This document shows, piece by piece, positions 1 through 12,954 of a stretch of 64,000 nucleotides of DNA. Made by a program: the position numbers and the translations under genes. The stretch lies in contig OX485803.1 in the NCBI GenBank assembly GCA_950295325.1, forward strand, positions 54,079,554 to 54,143,553. Reading direction: 5' to 3'. The notes under the pieces are model-generated. The model had not been told where the DNA came from. It saw nothing but the letters and a program-made list of their open reading frames with translations, and ran no database searches. The DNA comes from Polytrichum commune (Eukaryota; Streptophyta; Polytrichopsida; Polytrichales; Polytrichaceae). Each line of letters begins with the position of its first letter. Positions within the stretch are counted from its first letter, which is position 1.

Positions 1-1609
1 GTCCTAACCCTATCCATTACATATGTCATAGTGTTGACATCATCATCATATAGAATAAATGTAGAAAAAACCTTAAAAAAATGTGAGTACTTGGAATCAT
101 GCTTTGTCATATAACCCTAAATAAATAAATAAACAAACCATATGAATAGAACTTTAATGAAAAGAACTTATGCAAAGACATAATTATGAAGCTAGTTAGG
201 ACTTCATCATTGTGTATTGTTAGTGGGCATTTGAAAAGTCCTAAGTCTTCAAACATGTCCTCAAAATCATCTACACACATGAATTAGATAATCCATACTA
301 TATTCACAAGTTTTGAAGATAATATTGTACATTTTTACTACATGAATTGAAATTGATAAGTCCATATACTTGCGTCATAGAGACTGTGACCCTAGACATG
401 TAACTAACACAAAAGTTCCCTATATGATATAAATGTTTGATAAGACAATATACATTTCTCTAAACCTCTTGATTTAACATTATTTCATATACATGAGTCC
501 TATTTTATACAATGTAAAGACCATTCATCGTAGGATCTATTATAACATATCAATGGGATGTAAAAATTACAGTGTGACATCAAAATAAGGACATTGTAGT
601 TTGCTTACACATGGGGAAGGGGGCATTCTCCTCTTAGCACGTGTGCATGACTTCTTCTTCAAACCCCTCATATACATAATGTTCGTGACCAAAAGCAAGC
701 TTATACATATAGATCATAGGCTACGTAATAATCTCATGTATGTATATGATGGTTCCAAAACTTTAGAGTAAAATGCTTCAATTATGTATACATAATATTG
801 GCATGTGTTAGATGTATCCCTTATAGATCATTGATTATTATTAACAAAAGCCATTGAAGTATGACATGAGGGATGATGAGTATTGATTTATGGATGAGCA
901 CAAATGTAGTTATTTTAGGTGTATAAGGTATATATAGATGAAGTACAAACACCTTATGTGCAAAACCTTTGGCCTTCAATGCTTATATGGGCTTTGTGGT
1001 TGCATTGGCAATAATCACTTCACCAAATCCACTTTGCATTATACGTTCTAGGCTTTGTTTTGACACTTACGCAATATCCCAAGCAATTACCTATTGACCT
1101 CCATGCCCATGCATCTATCTCTACCACCACCCACGGGGAGGTCACTCCATTGTCAAGTTGAAAACCACGTGCGAACAAAGTTTGCTACCCCTATATTATA
1201 TGCCATAGATAATTTTTAAAATTATGGTAATTTTTCTATATATACATATTCATTGATTATATTTTTTTATATTTTTTTGAAATTTGTAGTCATCTCCCTT
1301 TTTCTAGTAATTTTTTAGTTCAATTTTGTGTCATTCTAGAATAACTTTTAGGATCTAAAATAGGGTTTGACCTATAAGACATGCCACTTTAGATCCCAAC
1401 TTGGCTTATGCAAGGTTAGTAAATTGGTCCACCAATCTTGATATGACAAGTGAGAAAGTCAATTAATAGCCCCCTCCACTCGAACTTAGCAAATTAATCC
1501 AAGCGTTGAAAATACTTGGGTGACTTTACACTTAAATCAAAACTCACATGTAGCCAACTCACCCCAAGTTTCACATGGAGACGTGACCAAAAAAACCCTC
1601 TAAATGTTG
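1..1609. other. AT-rich spacer, no gene seen
   Basis: No reading frame with recognisable protein similarity was found on either strand, and no terminal inverted repeats or target duplications stood out. The stretch is AT-rich with short poly-A/T runs, as expected for old decayed transposon or intergenic DNA. Confidence 0.6.
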
Positions 1610-2470
1610 GAGCCTTTGTATTCCATTTTTGGACATTCCCAACATCAGTGGTGATAATTTATGTTATGTAGTAAAACATTTTTTTTTAAAATGAACCGTA
1701 CGGATGTAAACTAAACTACCATATATTCCTAGTGTGAAATCTTTAGTCAATCAAGGCACATTTGCTAGGTCAAAATGACATTTGAACATTTTTTTTTTGA
1801 GACAGAAGGCCAACCGGGCCAACGCCAAAATGAATACCACGAAAGAAAGACACACGCCCTCACAGAGGGGAGGCGGGACCCCTCGGGCATGCGGACACCG
1901 CCACGTAAAAGAACCAAGAATGGCATTTGAACATGGCCTTCATCCAAGGGGCAACTAGAGATAACTTTGAATTTTTTTTGATTCATGACCATTTCGGTCA
2001 TGCCACAAATTTTAGAAAGTTGGCAAATTTCACATAATATGTTATGTGAATGACAAATGAGCTGCTCCCAAAAATTTGGATTTTTTTGAGCAAACTTAGA
2101 TGAAGTACGTCACCCTCAAAGTTGGAGGATCGCATTGAGGTCATTTTTGGGAGATTTTCCTTTTTTCATGGAGCAAGCAAAATGTGCACTACTTTTCTTT
2201 TCTTTTTTCTGAATCCCGTGGGGTCGTCGGGTCGAGTTGTGCACAACCGTCACCTTGTCCTAAGGGGAGAAAACAATTCCACCCAAATCGGGCACCATAT
2301 GTGAAAGATATTGGATCCTATGTTTACCTCCTACATAGGGGCAGCTCATGGGACCACCTTCCAAAACAAGCAAATGCCGACCTAACAAAAAATCCTACAT
2401 CCTTGGAGTGTGAGGTTTTTATATGTTATTTTAACCCACGTGGTAGTGGCAGCACCCTACACCAGTAGAT
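1610..2470 (+). repeat. Dispersed repeat R1, copy 1
   Basis: This segment matches 51,350-52,040 on the opposite strand over nearly its whole length. Shared landmarks include ATGTTATGTAG, TTGCTAGGTCAAA, a CACCCTCAAAGTTGGA block and ACAAAAAATCCTACAT. Copy 1 differs mainly by a 134-bp LINE tail (1790-1923) that is absent from the other copy. No coding capacity is convincing; small frames inside it are not conserved between the copies. The transposon family is unknown. Confidence 0.75.
1790..1923 (-). mobile_element. 5'-truncated LINE tail with 11-bp target duplication
   Basis: On the plus strand this begins with a run of nine T (the poly-A tail of a minus-strand insertion). It continues with about 125 bp closely matching the 3' UTR of the large LINE at 6465-6600: GAGACAGAAGGCCAACC, GAGGGGAGGCGGG and ACACCGCCA occur in both. 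It is flanked by the direct repeat CATTTGAACAT at 1779-1789 and 1924-1934. The R1 copy near 51.9 kb has no such insert at the same place. It is a dead, severely truncated retroposed copy. Confidence 0.88.
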
Positions 2471-3929
2471 ACCTTCCATCTACATAAATTACCATCTAAC
2501 TACAGGCCACGAACCCCATCAGAATATTAGGTGACAACTCACTTAAGGTTGCATGAGCGCGTAAGGGTTAAAAGAAGATGCAAGTAGACGCCGCTTCTCC
2601 ATATAGTGACAAACATTGTTAGAATAGAATTAAAAGAAGAAGTAGAAGCTGCTTCACCATATATTTTGAAGTACGGGCTGGGAACCAAATTTAAAAGGAT
2701 CTCCCACTCCTCAGCATTAATTAGCACAGATGTGATAGATTTGTATGAAGAGTTGAAACTTTGGTCACCAAGTACAATAGCAATAGTGTTTAAGTGTGTC
2801 ATGGCCTTCACTACATAGCCCAGTCTGCAGGCTAGCTAGGGTCCCAAAATCCATAGGGCAGACACAGTTTGTACCTTCATTGGATTTTTGCAAAGCACTA
2901 GAAAGTCCAACACGTACACAACTCGTACACGAGGAGGACGACGTTTTTCTATACTAATTAAAGCCTTCGATTAGGAGTCAACGAAGCTATATGATGTGGA
3001 AATTAGGGTGCATGCCCTATAGTACCACATGTGCAGTATAGTGACAGATTCCACTCATCTCACGGATCCCCAAAACCACTTGTTCGCACCCACCACGTTT
3101 TTAAGGGCCGGTTCCCCCAAGTCCCAATCATGTTATGTTAGCGAGTCCCAACGTGGACGCCAAAGCCTCAACTTGCGCGCCTCAAGTAACCATTCAAATA
3201 TGATTGTTATCGTTAAAGTCGGATCTTGATTATTTCATGGAAACTATATTCGTAGGAGTGGGACTTGGGTTGAGAGTTAGGTCTGGCTTTTGGCTCTCGA
3301 TTGGCCCAGCTCGCAACACAAGTCCCAAGCCTCACCTCCAAAAAGTGTTGCTTTGTAGGCATCCGTGTCATGTCATGGTTGGGACATTAGGACTTGGTAC
3401 CCTGTGTGAATTGGCCCTCGGTACTCAACCGGGCACGCACGTCTTATGAGCCCTAGGTAATGTGGCCCCATTGTGCGCATATCCAACTCCACATGTGATG
3501 TTCACCGTTGGTTCAAATTGAGGATTGTGTCAGTAAGTTGGCGACGAAGAATTTCACATGTTGTCCTTTCAAAGTTTAAAATTGGACTTCAATTGCAACA
3601 GTTCTAAGAGGTCCAAGTAAAGCTATCTTTGAGTAATCATATATTAGATCCTCCCAATTGTGTTGGCAACAATACCTAAACTGGTTAGGACATTTCAAGT
3701 GCATATCCAATCTCATTGTAACACATGCCGTTTGGGGTTCATTCTCAACTACAAACCTTGTTTCCAAGCCATCATACACTCAAATATGGACATCATCTCC
3801 AAAGTGGCCATCCTCATCAACTTCAACAAGGCGCAAGCATGCAAGTCATTCTTTGTTAAAGGAAAGATGTCACCATTACTTGACGTTGATGTATTATCAT
3901 GTCAAATTAGACTCTTTAGTCAGATTGGT
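2471..3929. other. Spacer without recognisable gene
   Basis: Small open frames occur on both strands (for example around 2606-2818 and 3576-3779) but none resembles a known protein or carries domain-like composition. A possible MITE at 3115-3417 (GGGCCGGTTCCC at the left, GGCCC at the right) is too weak to call. Confidence 0.5.
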
Positions 3930-4115
3930 GTGTGAGTGGTTGGGGGTTGCTCTTGGTAGGCTTCCTTGTAGGCACAACAGTGAGGGCGAGATTGAGGGGG
4001 CCCCGCCTCCCCTCCAAGTGGGCTTGTTTCTTAGTTTTTGATAATTCTTTAACACTTCTTATTGACCTTTTGTGTTTAATTTTTAAGAGAAGAAAGAAAA
4101 AAGAAAAAAGAAAAC
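3930..4115 (+). mobile_element. Possible diverged LINE 3' end
   Basis: GGGCCCCGCCTCCCCT followed by a GGGC...GTTT context at about 3998-4025 resembles the sense strand of the 3' UTR of the LINE at 6465-16400. It is followed by an A-rich tail (AAGAAAGAAAAAAG, about 4085-4112). No target duplication could be fixed. This is either an old LINE tail in plus orientation or a chance G/C-rich match. Confidence 0.35.
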
Positions 4116-5970
4116 CACAAGCCTTGTCATACATCACTCAAACACACTCTAAATTTTGTAACATCATACTTGTAACAACCAAAGTGCATGTGATATTCAA
4201 GAGTTTTGCAGTGTTAATATGGATGCATGATTAAAGAGAATTAGTGTAGTATGTGACATTATGGAGTAACACAAAACCAATATTGAAATAATCATAATAA
4301 TCATAATGATGACAACGTGATGCGTCTGAGCATGTGATTTTGAATTCTTTGATGGTTTACTTTAATGTCAAAACCCATGATATATGGGAGGGAACCGGGA
4401 CAATAAGAAATGATGTTTAAACGGAGAACACCCGTTCCCTAGGGTTTCGGATATAAGAGAAGGAGTGGCATTAAGGAGTTTGACATTATAGAGTTTAGAG
4501 TGTAAAGCTATCCAAATAAGAAGTGTGACCACATAAAGCTCCCTCAAACCTTCCTATGCAACTGGGTTTTCAGCAATCATCACAATGATTCTTATTTTCT
4601 TATTTTATTATGTTTTCGGAGACAGCCGGCTAATAAGCCAACTCTAAGATGCCATTGCAATGATTCTCACAAATGGCCATAACGGCAAGGAACCCCTTTT
4701 CGTAATGGGCTTTGTTCGAGCACCTACGTGGACGTATCAACACATAATAGATGTCCTTTTGACAATAGGCATGGTCTGTAGTATTGTCTGTATTGCTAGA
4801 GCAATTTTATCCTACGAGGAATCACATGGAATCTTGAATCCCAAGCTTTAAGGCAACACCACGACTCAAATCCCGCACATATATTAGTTGGGCCATGAAG
4901 ATGAGGGTTGGCTAACCGAGGAGCCTTGGCATGCACCATGCATAACCTTTCGTGTTTCTTGACTTTTGAGCCCCATCTTGTTTCTTAATCATTTTATTTT
5001 TTATTTCTTTGATTCAAAGTTCGTGGGATTTTGTTTGGCCAGGTTGACTTGATTTCATTAAGATTTTTCTAACAATATGGTTAATTTTGTATTTCTGTCA
5101 TGAAGGCAACTTGAAGGAAGGTTGTTCAGTCCACCAAGGAGTTACTAGGTTCCAAACCTCACAACCTCACTTTTTGGCTAGGTTGTGAAGAGCTTCAATA
5201 ATAGAGGGTCGTGATTGACCTGCATTGGTTGTCATGAGAAATCTTGTAACCATGTCGTTTGTAATTGGGTTGTAACTACATGCCAGTTGTAATAAGACAT
5301 TATGACTCGTAACTAGAGGGTTGTAGTATTGTCAGCGGAGGTTATAATCGAAGGCTTAGTCATGGAAAGAAGCTTGTAACATGAGAGTTGCAGCTCGCTA
5401 AATCTTTGGCTCATTTGTTAATGATACATTTGCAATGATGCAAAATTGTATGTTACTTGATTTTTCAACAAGTAGTATGTTACTTGGATGGTCAAGGGTG
5501 TCATTTGGGTCATGACACTAAGAAATCAATTTCTTGATGACATTGAAGTCAAAATCATGTCCTTCAATTGTAGTTGTCATATGCAACCTTCAATTAAAGA
5601 ACATGTCATTAGAACAACCACACCAGAGTATGAATCTTGTCTACATTAATCATGCAACATGCTTGCCACAAAGGCACTTTACCACCATGCCCTAGTGATT
5701 ATTGACTGGTGTCATCGCTAAAGGCTTCCAATACTCAATATTATCTTGAAATTAGAAAGATGGTGTTGAACTTACACAAATTATTATTATTATTATTATT
5801 AGTGTCATGGCTAAAAAAGACAAAGTAATAAAAAACTTACTATCATTGTCATCTTTTTATTCCACACATGCAAAACCTATAAGCATATGGATATGGTTCC
5901 AATTTGGCCATTTTTCCTCAAACTTTGAAGTTGCACCATGGAGATGTTAAACTCATGGAACAAATTGGAG
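4116..5970. other. Spacer, short TTA microsatellite
   Basis: No gene or bounded element was recognised. The only simple repeat of note is a (TTA)n run at about 5781-5802. Confidence 0.5.
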
Positions 5971-5971
5971 T

Positions 5972-6243
5972 GCACCCACACTACACCAAATAGAGCCATT
6001 AGTTCGACCTTTTGAATAGAGTGACTAATTGTGTTGACTTTCGGTTCCAAGTTATTGAGATTAATTCAATTGGACTTTTTGACATGTGGAGCTATGTGAG
6101 CATGTTTCTTTCTTATCCATTATAATAACTTATACTCTACAATAATTTTGGTCCAATATTATAGTTATTACGATAGTTTCATAAGTATTATCTACATTTA
6201 TAAAATTAGCAACAATCACATTAATGACCCCATTTAGTGTAGG
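5972..6243. mobile_element. Putative small CACTA-type MITE
   Basis: The left end reads CACTACACCAAATAGAGCC and the right end, reverse-complemented, reads CCTACACTAAATGGGGTC. The two ends are imperfect inverted repeats of about 25 bp, and the left one starts with the CACTA signature. There is no coding frame. The expected 3-bp duplication is not clear, so the boundaries are approximate. Confidence 0.4.
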
Positions 6244-6464
6244 TAGTGTAGCCTACGATTTAAGCCAAAATCAAGTCACTCAATTGGACATGTTAGAGTT
6301 CTTCGATTAGCTAACCCTCATCATCTACATGGCCCAAGTAGTGTGAGGGGGCTGAAATTGTTCGCTTTTTAAGGGCCCAAAATTGCCCAACAGTGATTGA
6401 ATAAGCCTAAAAATATGTGGACCAATTGTGGCACTTCTAACCCCATAAATCACATAGATCCTCC

Positions 6465-6697
6465 TTTTTTTTTTTTTGAGACAGAAGGCCAACCGAGCCA
6501 ACGCCAAAAGAATTGAAGACCAAAGGAAAAAACGCGCCCATCAAGAGGGGAGGCGGGGCCCCTCGGACGCGAAACACCGCCAAGTAAAGAGAAAGGACAA
6601 GCAACCCCCACCAAGGACAACCCCCGGAACCACCAAGCCAAGGACCACCCCCACCCCACCAGCCAAGGACAACCCCCAGACCACCAAAAGCAAATCA
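6465..6697 (-). other. LINE 3' UTR and poly-A tail
   Basis: This lies downstream of the ORF2 stop on the minus strand. It is strongly G/T-rich, with imperfect repeats of GGTTGTCCTTGG and GGTGGGG (about 6600-6680), then the conserved tail block also found at 1790-1923, then poly-A. In LINEs the 3' end is what the reverse transcriptase recognises, so this conserved tail is the likely recognition segment (inference). Confidence 0.75.
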
Positions 6698-9600
6698 CTA
6701 CCTACCTCCTTTACCTTTCCAATTCCACTCAATATGTAAATTGCATCTTCTACATAAAACATTCCTAGTACCCCAAGTCTTATCAAAACCTTTGAGCATC
6801 GCCACCGCGGAGAAGCTACTAATTTTGATTTGTTTGATCACCCGGTTCCAAGCCGCTTTGGCGTAGACAATGAGTTCGTCCCAAATGTGGTGTTTGACCT
6901 TAGTTTCATGTCATTGTTCATTGTTGAAGACCTTGTCGTTGCGTTCAATCCAAATAGTCCAAAGTGTAATGCCCCTAAGAAGGTGCCATATCTTACTTTT
7001 CTTGCCATATTTACGCGGGAGTCTTTCCCCGAAGAGCGCTTGTTTCCAGTTGAAGTTGTCGTAGTTATTGGTCCTGACCCCACAGAGTTCATGCATAATG
7101 AAGGTGGCCCATCTCCAAGCCCGTCGAGCTTGAATACAGTCCCAAAACTTATGTTTAACTGATTCGCTTGTGTTTGGAAGACAAAAAGGACATTGCTTAG
7201 AGATAGATACCGGGGCGATTCGAGCCCTCCACTCATTGACGGCAACAACTTTATGCCAAATTGACCAAATGAAGGCAGCCTCCTTTCCGGCTCGAAGCGG
7301 ATCCCACACTTGTGACCAATAAAATTTGTAGTTACCTGGAAGGTAACCTTGCCATTTGTCGGCCGCACGGGTGGTGTCCGGGTTTCTTTTGCTAATTATT
7401 TCCCTACCATCCTTAGTGGTATAGTCAAGGAATTGTCCTCCATCACCCCATCTCCACCGATCCGGGTCCCACCCAAGGGATGCAATCTTACCATAGAAGA
7501 ACGTAATTTGTTCTTTGTCTTCCCCTTCCCGTTTCGGGCCTCTTTGGGTATGTATGATCTTAACCTTATGAAAAAAAACCCCTCAAATCCCCTTCTGGTT
7601 TTTCCCACACTCTAAGGCATCTTGAGTGCGTGCCCACCGTAAAGCATTGCACTGGGGGGGGGGGGGCATGGCGAGATTTTGCAATTGCATACATGCTGGT
7701 GTGTATTCCTCTTCGCATCGGAGAACCAAGGCGGGGTCCTCCCTTCCGTCCACATAAAATCTTAACCATTCCCCTTGGTAAGTAGAGTCCTCGTCATCCT
7801 CTAGTAAGTTTTTCCATTTACCATCAATCTTGTCCGTAAGCCTATTCCAATCCCCTTCGTCCGTTCCGGAGAGGTCAAATTTGTTCCTTGCCTCCTCCCA
7901 AGTGATAAAGTCCCGTTGCCCGCTATCCCAAATATCATCAACGCACTTAATCCCCTTGCGATATAGTTCCAATCCTTTGGCATATTCAAACCCGTTTTTG
8001 AGGAGCTCCACTCCATCTGACCACCATATATTAGAGTGGAGCAGTTCCATCCTAGTGCGGGGGGGAAGTTGGTAATTACTTTTTGCCATAACTTTCCAAG
8101 CTTTACTGATATGTCCCCATACCTTAGAGCCCGCCACTCCGATGTGGTTTTTACAGGTAAACCAGTCTAGGCTGACACCCCAGCTCCTTCCTCTCTGTGG
8201 GTTAAACCGTGCAAGCCTATATCTAAGCATGGTTTGCAAGTTGGATTCACTGGGCTCCATTGCCTTGACAATCCATTTGCACATTAAACTAGTTTTGGCC
8301 GCTTCCGGGTCCACAAGTCCTAACCCGCCGTTTTTCTTCCTCATGCAACATTCCCTCCAGCTAACTCGCGTGCGGGTTAATTTCTCCTTGCATGACCATA
8401 GATAATTGCGGATGGCACCCCTTATTTTCCCCAAAATCTTATTGGATCCCCCCCCCACACGGTGATAAAGAACCAAAGCGTGGATAACAACACTTGATTG
8501 CATATTACCACTCTACCTGCAAGGGCAAGCTTCATGGTACTCCAATAGTCCAGTTTCTTGGAAATTTTCTAGTAAAGGAATTGGTCAATATCCGGGGTAT
8601 TGAGGTTAAGTCCAAAAGGGGTACCTAATAGTTTGGATAGGTCCCCGTCCTCCGCCCATTGCTAGTTATAACCTGCTAGCCATTCCGGTTTGTGAGTGTA
8701 TTTGTCAAACCAGTAGGCGCATGACTTATCCCAGTTAATCTCCATCCCTGATGCTTTACTAAACACTTTCAAGATCTAGACTAGTTCATCCACGTATCGT
8801 TTATCTCCTCTAACCATGAATGAGGAATCATCTGCGTACTGAGAGATGTTTTGTTGTCTTTTCCCTCCCGGGAGAGACACCCCTCTTAGCCTTCCTTCTT
8901 TTACTGCCTTTTTTATTACATGTGTGAGTACTTCCCCTAATATGAGGAAGAGGTAGGGTGCTAATGGGCAACCTTGTCTAACCCCCCGTTCAATACGGAA
9001 GATGTCCCCCTGATTCCCATTGAGATTCACTGTCGCTGAGGCATTCGTAAAAAGAAGCTTAACCCAACCTATAAATTTCTCATTGATGTTCATTTCCTTC
9101 ATAGCATGAAAAAGAAAACGCCATGACACCTTGTCATATGCCTTGAAGAAGTCATGTGGGTTGTTTCGATGTTCTAGCCCAGTATAAAGTTTCCTGGGTT
9201 AGTACAATATTATCTGGTATAAATCTCAGTGGAAGGAAAGCCGTCTGTTATGGACTAATGATATCTCTTAGTATAGGTTGCAATCTTAGTTGAAGGGTTT
9301 TGGCGAAGATCTTGTACACTGAAGTGAGTAACGTGATGGGCCTCCAGTAATTAAGGTCTTTTGCATCTCCTTCCTTAGGTATGAAGCTAATAAGCCCCTT
9401 GGTAATTCCTTCATACAATGCTCCGTTTTCTGTGCCCTTACATATCATAAGGTAAAAATCTTATCCTACGGAGGGTCAAAGTTTTTGGAATAATTCTACC
9501 GAAATCCCATCATGTCCAGGTTCCTTCTCCTTAGCCATGAACATTATAGCACTGGACAACTCCTTATCCGTAAACTCTTTAGCTAAGGATTCGTTCATAT

Positions 9601-10950
9601 CATTTATGAATGTTGCCGGGAGACCCTCCATAACCTCATTGAGTGCGGCTTCCGAGATGTCCTTATGCTTGTACAAATTCCTATAAAAATCATAACAAAT
9701 CCTTTCTAGGTCCTCTCTTCTTGTAAAGTTTCGCCCATGTTTGTCTTTTAGCTCTGTGATGTGTGCTTGGGCATTCTTTTGCCGAACTAATTTGAAAAAT
9801 TCAGCGGAGCATTTGTCCATGATCTGTTGCCATTTTATCCTTGCTCTCACTGCTGCACCTCTGGCCTTTCTATTGTCTATTTTTCCTATTGTATGCCTAA
9901 GCCTCTCTACCTCTCTTTGCTTATCAGGATTATGTATGCCATCATGTAATGCCGCTGTAGCTACTTCCAAGTAGGCCTTTGTGTCTAATTCCAACTTTTT
10001 ATTCTCTCTAGCTTTGAGTTTTTTTATCTGCCTATAAAGTTTAGAGGTGTTCCTCAACTTATAGAAAAATGATGCATCATTTGGTAGTGTTTCCCATCTT
10101 TCTCTAAGTTTCCTAGTTATTTCTCCCTTAAGGTAGAACACATTCCATTTAAAGGCCGACTTCCTTACCTCTCCACTCCAATACATAGTTCTATCTGGAC
10201 TGGGGAATGGTCCGATCCTACTGAGTAGCTATGGATAAAGTAGTCCCCATGATGTATGTTCAACCTACTTTGTTTTGGAGTGTAGAATCTATCCAACCTT
10301 GCTAATCTTCTTGCTTGCCCCTTTTGACCATTGTCCCATGAGAACCTTGGACCTTCTTGGTGTACAAACATGTCGTTAACTTGGAAGGCGTTTAATAACT
10401 CATTTCATGTAAACTTTTCCAGATTGCTTATGGCTCTACCACAATCATTAGATTTGTCTTCTGTTCAATCTGTCATATTGAAATCACCTCCTAGTATCCA
10501 TTCACAATCTTTTGGTAACGCATCAACCATTATGTGCCATAGATGGCGCCTCTTAGTGGAAATATTGGGTGCATATATGCATACAAGTCCAATATTTCCC
10601 CCTTCTACTCCTTCTAGGATTATCCATACTACCCTATTGTCATACAAAGACCCATGATCCTTGACTAGCCTTGCATATTTCCTAGCTAGCAAAATTCCTA
10701 CTCCTCCCTTTCCTGCTGCATTGGGATTGAGCCAACTTTTTTCTCCCGGGGCTGCTTCTAGAATCCAGCTTGCATAACCAGGCATGAGTCTTGTTCCGAG
10801 ATTCTCTAATGCCTTTACCCTAAGTTTGTGTTCTTGAATCATGACTACATCTGCCTTAGGTGTTACCGCGGTGAGAAAACTTCTTTCTTTTGCGACACTT
10901 TCCGGGTCGTTAAGTCCCCGTATGTTGTGTGTAATGATGTTCCATTTCAT
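6698..10950 (-). pseudogene. LINE ORF2: endonuclease, reverse transcriptase, zf-RVT
   Basis: ORF2 would nick target DNA and reverse-transcribe the LINE RNA. The best start is the ATG at 10950, giving MKWNIITHNIRGLND, the usual start of an apurinic-type endonuclease; an open frame with a GTG lies 21 nt upstream. Endonuclease signatures follow: IQEHKL, VCIYAPN and GGDFNMTD. Reverse transcriptase signatures are ISFIPKEG and NYWRPITLL (about 9.35 kb), FFKAYDKVSW, GVRQGCPLAPYLF (about 8.97 kb) and the catalytic QYADDSSF (about 8.83 kb). The C-terminal zf-RVT region has CPFCLPNTSESVKHKFWDC and LLRGITLWTIWIERND (about 6.9-7.2 kb). The frame ends at a TAG at 6698-6700. It is broken by stops (near 10465, 9476, 9248 and 6911) and by frameshifts (near 10180 and 9190), so no active protein is expected. 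Confidence 0.92.
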
Positions 10951-12010
10951 AAGTAGGTTTGTGGGTACCACTGTCCTTATCCTCCCAGGGGAGATTTATT
11001 ACGGGTTTCCCACATCCTGCCTTGCCTTGGGGTGAGAACGTGCTTCCCTAGAGCTATAAGGCTATTTGCGCTAGTGTGTATGGGAGTGCTAACCCCTTGC
11101 CTTTCTTGACCATGATCGTAATCATTATATCCATGCCCCCTTCTTGCATCTTGAGAAGTTGTGGGACTGTCTAGACCTATACTTGCTAGTATGTCGTTGT
11201 AGATGTTCCTATTGTTTGGGTGAAATTGAGTTTCACATATAACCTCAGTTACCATCTCTATGTGCTTGGTTGTGAATTCCAAGTTTAATTATGATTCTTC
11301 AATATTGGCCATGTCTATATCATGTGAGAGATCTACCTGCTTACCTCTCTGCCAAGCGTTATTGATGTCCTTGCCCTGGACATGCTTGGTTGTTTCTAGT
11401 TGACCCGTTAGTTCGTGCCTAATGTCCCCCATGACTGTTCTCAGACCGTTGGGATCAATCCGATTTAGGGGTCCTTCCTGTTCTCGGCTTGGGTCGCATG
11501 CAGCGCCACTTGGCAAGACTCTACCGCTCGCTGGGTTTCCTGGCCCATTCAAACAACCTTCTTTGTTGGCTTCAACTTCCCGCTCTTCCTCTTTCCTCCC
11601 TTCTTCCCGCTCTTCCCCTTCCCCTCCTGCTTCCCGTTCGTCCTCTTCCACTACGTCTTATTGCTCGTCTCCTTCCTCCTCGTCTCCTTCCACTACAAGG
11701 AAAACACGAAAAAATGACTGGGGTTTATGACTAAAACAGGTAGTAAAGTGCACTGATGACTAGCACCATTTCCAGTCGTCAAGCTATTCATGTCGGACCA
11801 GTCGCTCCAGACAAAATGACTACGGTCATATCGGATAGTTTTTGTTCCTCACGGAGCGTTCCCCATGGGGTTTTGGGACCTTATTTTGGGCCGCACCTCA
11901 CCACCTCGTCCTTTCTTACTATATATAGTCATTTTAGTGGACGTAGTGGTCACTAGATGACTATAATTAATAATGTTTTGTATTTGCACGACTATATGGT
12001 CATGTCTACC

Positions 12011-12772
12011 AGTGTTAATTTCTGATGTGCATATGCTCATCTACAATTGCTTTTAGTCGTATTGCGACTAATAATAGTCATGATACATGATCTCTTCCCA
12101 AAAGTAGTCACATTTGAGGCTTTACATCTCCGAAGGGCTGCTCAATGTTTTTGGTGTTGTAGTCAGTGTTTGAATTTAAGTCATTATATGTAGTCATTAC
12201 GTTTGTAAACAACTACTGTCATTTGCAAAATCATCGAAGTTTAAATTCAAAATGATTGCACTTCTGCAGTAGACATGATGATTAAACATTGTCATCACAA
12301 ACAAATATTTTGCGCCATCATATTAGCAAACATAGTCATCATATGGGAACACCTTGCAACAGAATCTAACAAGTCACAGTCAAAATATCTCTACGAGTGT
12401 CAATTTGTGATGTGCATATGTTCATCTACAACTGTTTTTAGTCATATTGCGACTAGTAATAATCATATGATACATGATCTCTTCCCAAAAGTAGTCATAT
12501 TTGGCGTTTTACATTATGAGGGGTTGCTGAATGTTTTTGGTGTTCTAGTCAGTGTTTGAATTTAAGTCATTATATGTAGTCATTACGTTGTAAACAACTA
12601 ATATCATTTGCAAAATCATCGAAGTTTAAATTCATAAGGATTGCACTTCTGCAGTATACATGATGACTAAACATTGTCATTATTAACAAAAAATTTACGC
12701 CATCATATTGGCAACTGCAGTTATCATATTGGAACACCTTGCAACAAAATGTGACTAAGCATAGTCAATGGA
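12011..12772. repeat. Tandem duplication, 385-bp period, CACTA subterminal region
   Basis: Two direct units start at 12011 (AGTGTTAATTTCTGATGTGC) and 12396 (AGTGTCAATTTGTGATGTGC). They share long blocks such as ACATGATCTCTTCCCAAAAG and ATTGCACTTCTGCAGTA. Both units are dense in TAGTCAT/GACTA motifs, the type of subterminal repeat to which CACTA-encoded proteins bind in known elements. Binding here is inference. Confidence 0.85.
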
Positions 12773-12954
12773 TTCCAACAATGTACAACAAAACATGAAT
12801 ACACAGGCTAGATTGCACAGATTGAATATGCTTGGTTGATATATTGAATAGGTACAACCATAAAGCCACAAACTCACTCTTACTTGGAGTTCTTTATTAC
12901 ACGCTATCCACCTCATACCCAACGTTTATTTAAGGCACTCAACTACAACTACAG

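Noticed and set aside
3115..3417. Possible PIF-type MITE (GGGCCGGTTCCC left end, GGCCC right end)
   Set aside because: Terminal similarity is short and the flanks are TAA and TCG, so no target duplication supports it.
7652..7668. Long G run (also near 32,652)
   Set aside because: A homopolymer in a decaying LINE ORF2; it probably causes or reflects a frameshift or sequencing uncertainty rather than a functional quadruplex.
11422..11734. Ser/Pro-rich plus-strand frame
   Set aside because: Antisense of the Glu-rich part of LINE ORF1; the composition follows directly from GAA/GAG codons on the other strand.
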